This document shows, in pieces, positions 62,952 to 64,000 of a stretch of DNA of 64,000 nucleotides. The stretch comes from Lunularia cruciata. Lineage: Eukaryota; Streptophyta; Marchantiopsida; Lunulariales; Lunulariaceae. Location: positions 20,403,001-20,467,000 of the forward strand of contig OX419755.1 in NCBI GenBank assembly GCA_948567375.1, in the 5' to 3' direction. Position 1 is the first letter of the stretch, and each line of letters starts with the position of its first letter. A model generated the notes under the pieces. That model did not search any database and was not told the DNA's origin. It saw only the letters and a list, made by a program, of their open reading frames with translations. Made by a program: the position numbers and the translations under genes.

Positions 62952-63312
62952 AATGGAGGAAAGGCTGGCCTTCCCTCCCCCCTGGTTTGTCTCGTCTAGA
63001 GCTTTCCAACGGTACCTTACTCATGTGATTTTGAGATTCCTACAGGAAGATTCCCTAAAAGATTCCCTCCGGTCAAAGCTTGTTTGACCAACCAGATAGG
63101 ACCTAGACCAGACAGGTCACCCATCCAAGTAAGTAATCCAAGGGTGGAGCTTGCTGACATGTCACCTATCTGTGTCCTTAATCCTATGGTGGAGCTTCCT
63201 TGGATGAGATCTTCTTTGTCTATATAATAAAGAGAAGGTGCTCCCTTGGGGCATCGAATGTTTGAGTGTGCAATCTGTGTTTTCTCTCTTCTCTTGTCCT
63301 CGGAGTATTACA

Positions 63313-63959
63313 TCAGTAGACCAAGGTGGAGACTATTGCACGTATTCCTTGGCCTACAGATGTGAGTAGAGTGTGAGTGTTCCTTGGGTTGGCAAACTTC
63401 TATCACCACTATGTTAGAGGACTTAGTGCCATTGCCAAGGCCTTGATGAAGCTCACCAAGCTTACATAGGAATGGTGTTGGGGAGATGAGCAGGAGGGAG
63501 CTTTTATAGAGCTCAAGGAGAAGTTGACATCTACTCCAATAAGAGGACACCAATAAGAGGACACCGATAAGAGGACAACCATTTTAGGTTCATATTGGTT
63601 GGAGTATGTTGGAGCTTGGAGTGGTGCTCACCCAGCATGATGATGAGGGGAAGGAGTTTGTGGTGGCCTATGCTAATTGCTTCAACAATTCAGCAGAGGT
63701 GGAGTATAGTTCATATGAGAGAGAGTGCTTGGTAGCAATTTGGGCAGTAGCACATTTTTGATGTTACCTATTTGGTAACCCCTTCACTCTCATCACTGAT
63801 CATCAGCCACTGAAGTGGTTGATGGAGTCCGACAAGCTTTCAAGGAAGCTTGCACGATGGGCTTTGATTTCACAAGAGTATGATTTCATAGTTATTCACA
63901 AACTTAGAGTGGTGAACCGTGATGTAGATGGGTTGAGTAGAAACCCATGTCCCAGCTAG
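63313..63959 (+). pseudogene. RT end and RNase H of the older element, broken
   Basis: KVETIARIPWPTDVSR and FLGLANFYHHYVRG continue the RT after the solo LTR. RNase H-like ERECLVAIWAVAHF, a stop near 63760, then FTLITDHQPLKWLMESDKL and VNRDVDGLSRNPCPS follow. This is the usual Ty3/gypsy RNase H end before the integrase, which would lie beyond the window. Confidence 0.88.
63536..63577. repeat. 14-bp tandem repeat, three copies
   Basis: CCAATAAGAGGACA occurs three times in a row, the third with one change. As 14 is not a multiple of three, each extra copy shifts the RNase H frame. Confidence 0.9.
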
Positions 63960-64000
63960 CAAGATCAGACCAGAGCACGTTGGCATGGTGAGAGAGATGA

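Larger units (their letters stand above)
62568..63312. mobile_element. solo LTR (745 bp) of a third retrotransposon
   Basis: It begins TGTAATAC and ends GTATTACA, with TCAGC before and TCAGT after (a five-base target duplication with one change). It interrupts the older element's RT-RNase H reading, which resumes right after it. A TATATAATAAAG box lies near 63220, a 14-base C run at 62938-62951, and a 156-bp internal tandem duplication at about 62580-62890. No internal coding region is left, so it is the product of LTR-LTR recombination or a truncated copy. Confidence 0.85.
51480..64000 (+). mobile_element. old degenerate Ty3/gypsy element with methyltransferase-like domain, interrupted twice, running off the right edge
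   Basis: Order on the plus strand: gag (51989-52882), zinc knuckles (about 53025-53170), protease region (about 53880-54281, resuming at 59954), cytosine methyltransferase-like domain (60446-61378), reverse transcriptase (about 61840-62567) and RNase H (63313-63959). Integrase would lie beyond the window. The element is interrupted by a minus-strand chromovirus at 54282-59953 and by a solo LTR at 62568-63312. Stops and frameshifts are scattered through every domain, so it is long dead. Confidence 0.85.

Overview
This is a nuclear plant chromosome window. Evidence: spliced GT-AG genes of plant-specific families (a GSO1/GSO2-type LRR receptor kinase, a plastid CPP1/CJD1-type DUF3353 protein with a transit-like N-terminus, and a plant AGTRAP-like membrane protein) sit in long AT-rich, repeat-filled intergenic DNA with LTR retrotransposons and a pogo/Tigger-like DNA transposon. 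The low gene density (three convincing host genes in 64 kb) and the type of old retroelement would fit a seed-free land plant or another TE-rich genome, but the species cannot be fixed from sequence alone.

Layout. 1-9.0 kb: AT-rich DNA with decayed coding traces and microsatellites. 9.7-10.4 kb: an inverted-repeat pair. 11.36-15.41 kb (minus): a two-exon LRR receptor-like kinase of 1251 codons. 15.4-32.0 kb: gene-poor DNA with tandem repeats, a long CT microsatellite, a hairpin-rich GC-richer island (18.84-19.11 kb) and one doubtful small spliced gene (29.4-30.1 kb). 32.05-34.51 kb: a complete-ended but coding-dead pogo/Tigger transposon (27-bp TIRs, TA target duplication, internal 383-bp tandem duplication). 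34.96-35.38 kb: a pseudogene copy of the receptor kinase's last exon. 40.38-41.91 kb (minus): a three-exon AGTRAP-like gene. 43.72-46.96 kb (minus): a ten-exon CPP1/CJD1-like gene. 47.4-50.5 kb: very AT-rich DNA.

51-64 kb is a three-layer retrotransposon nest. The oldest layer (plus strand, running off the right edge) is a degenerate Ty3/gypsy element: gag, zinc knuckle, protease, then a cytosine-5 DNA methyltransferase-like domain of DNMT3 type (motifs I, IV, VI, VIII, IX and X in order, 60446-61378), then reverse transcriptase and RNase H. A young chromovirus (minus strand, 54282-59953, TATGA target duplication) split its protease region. A 745-bp solo LTR (62568-63312) split its RT/RNase H region.

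The methyltransferase-bearing element is the most unusual object here. The chromovirus is second: its LTRs carry arrays of heat-shock-element-like GAAnnTTC motifs upstream of a TATA box, the LTRs differ by one substitution (in the TATA box) plus one 59-bp tandem unit, its body is nevertheless inactivated by stops and a frameshift, and a GGGAAAC slippery heptamer with a downstream stem lies at its gag/pol overlap.

The host genes do not form a pathway. The receptor kinase acts at the plasma membrane, the CPP1/CJD1-like protein in plastid membranes, and the AGTRAP-like protein in an endomembrane or plasma membrane. All splice sites were placed by eye from frame continuity and family similarity recalled from memory.
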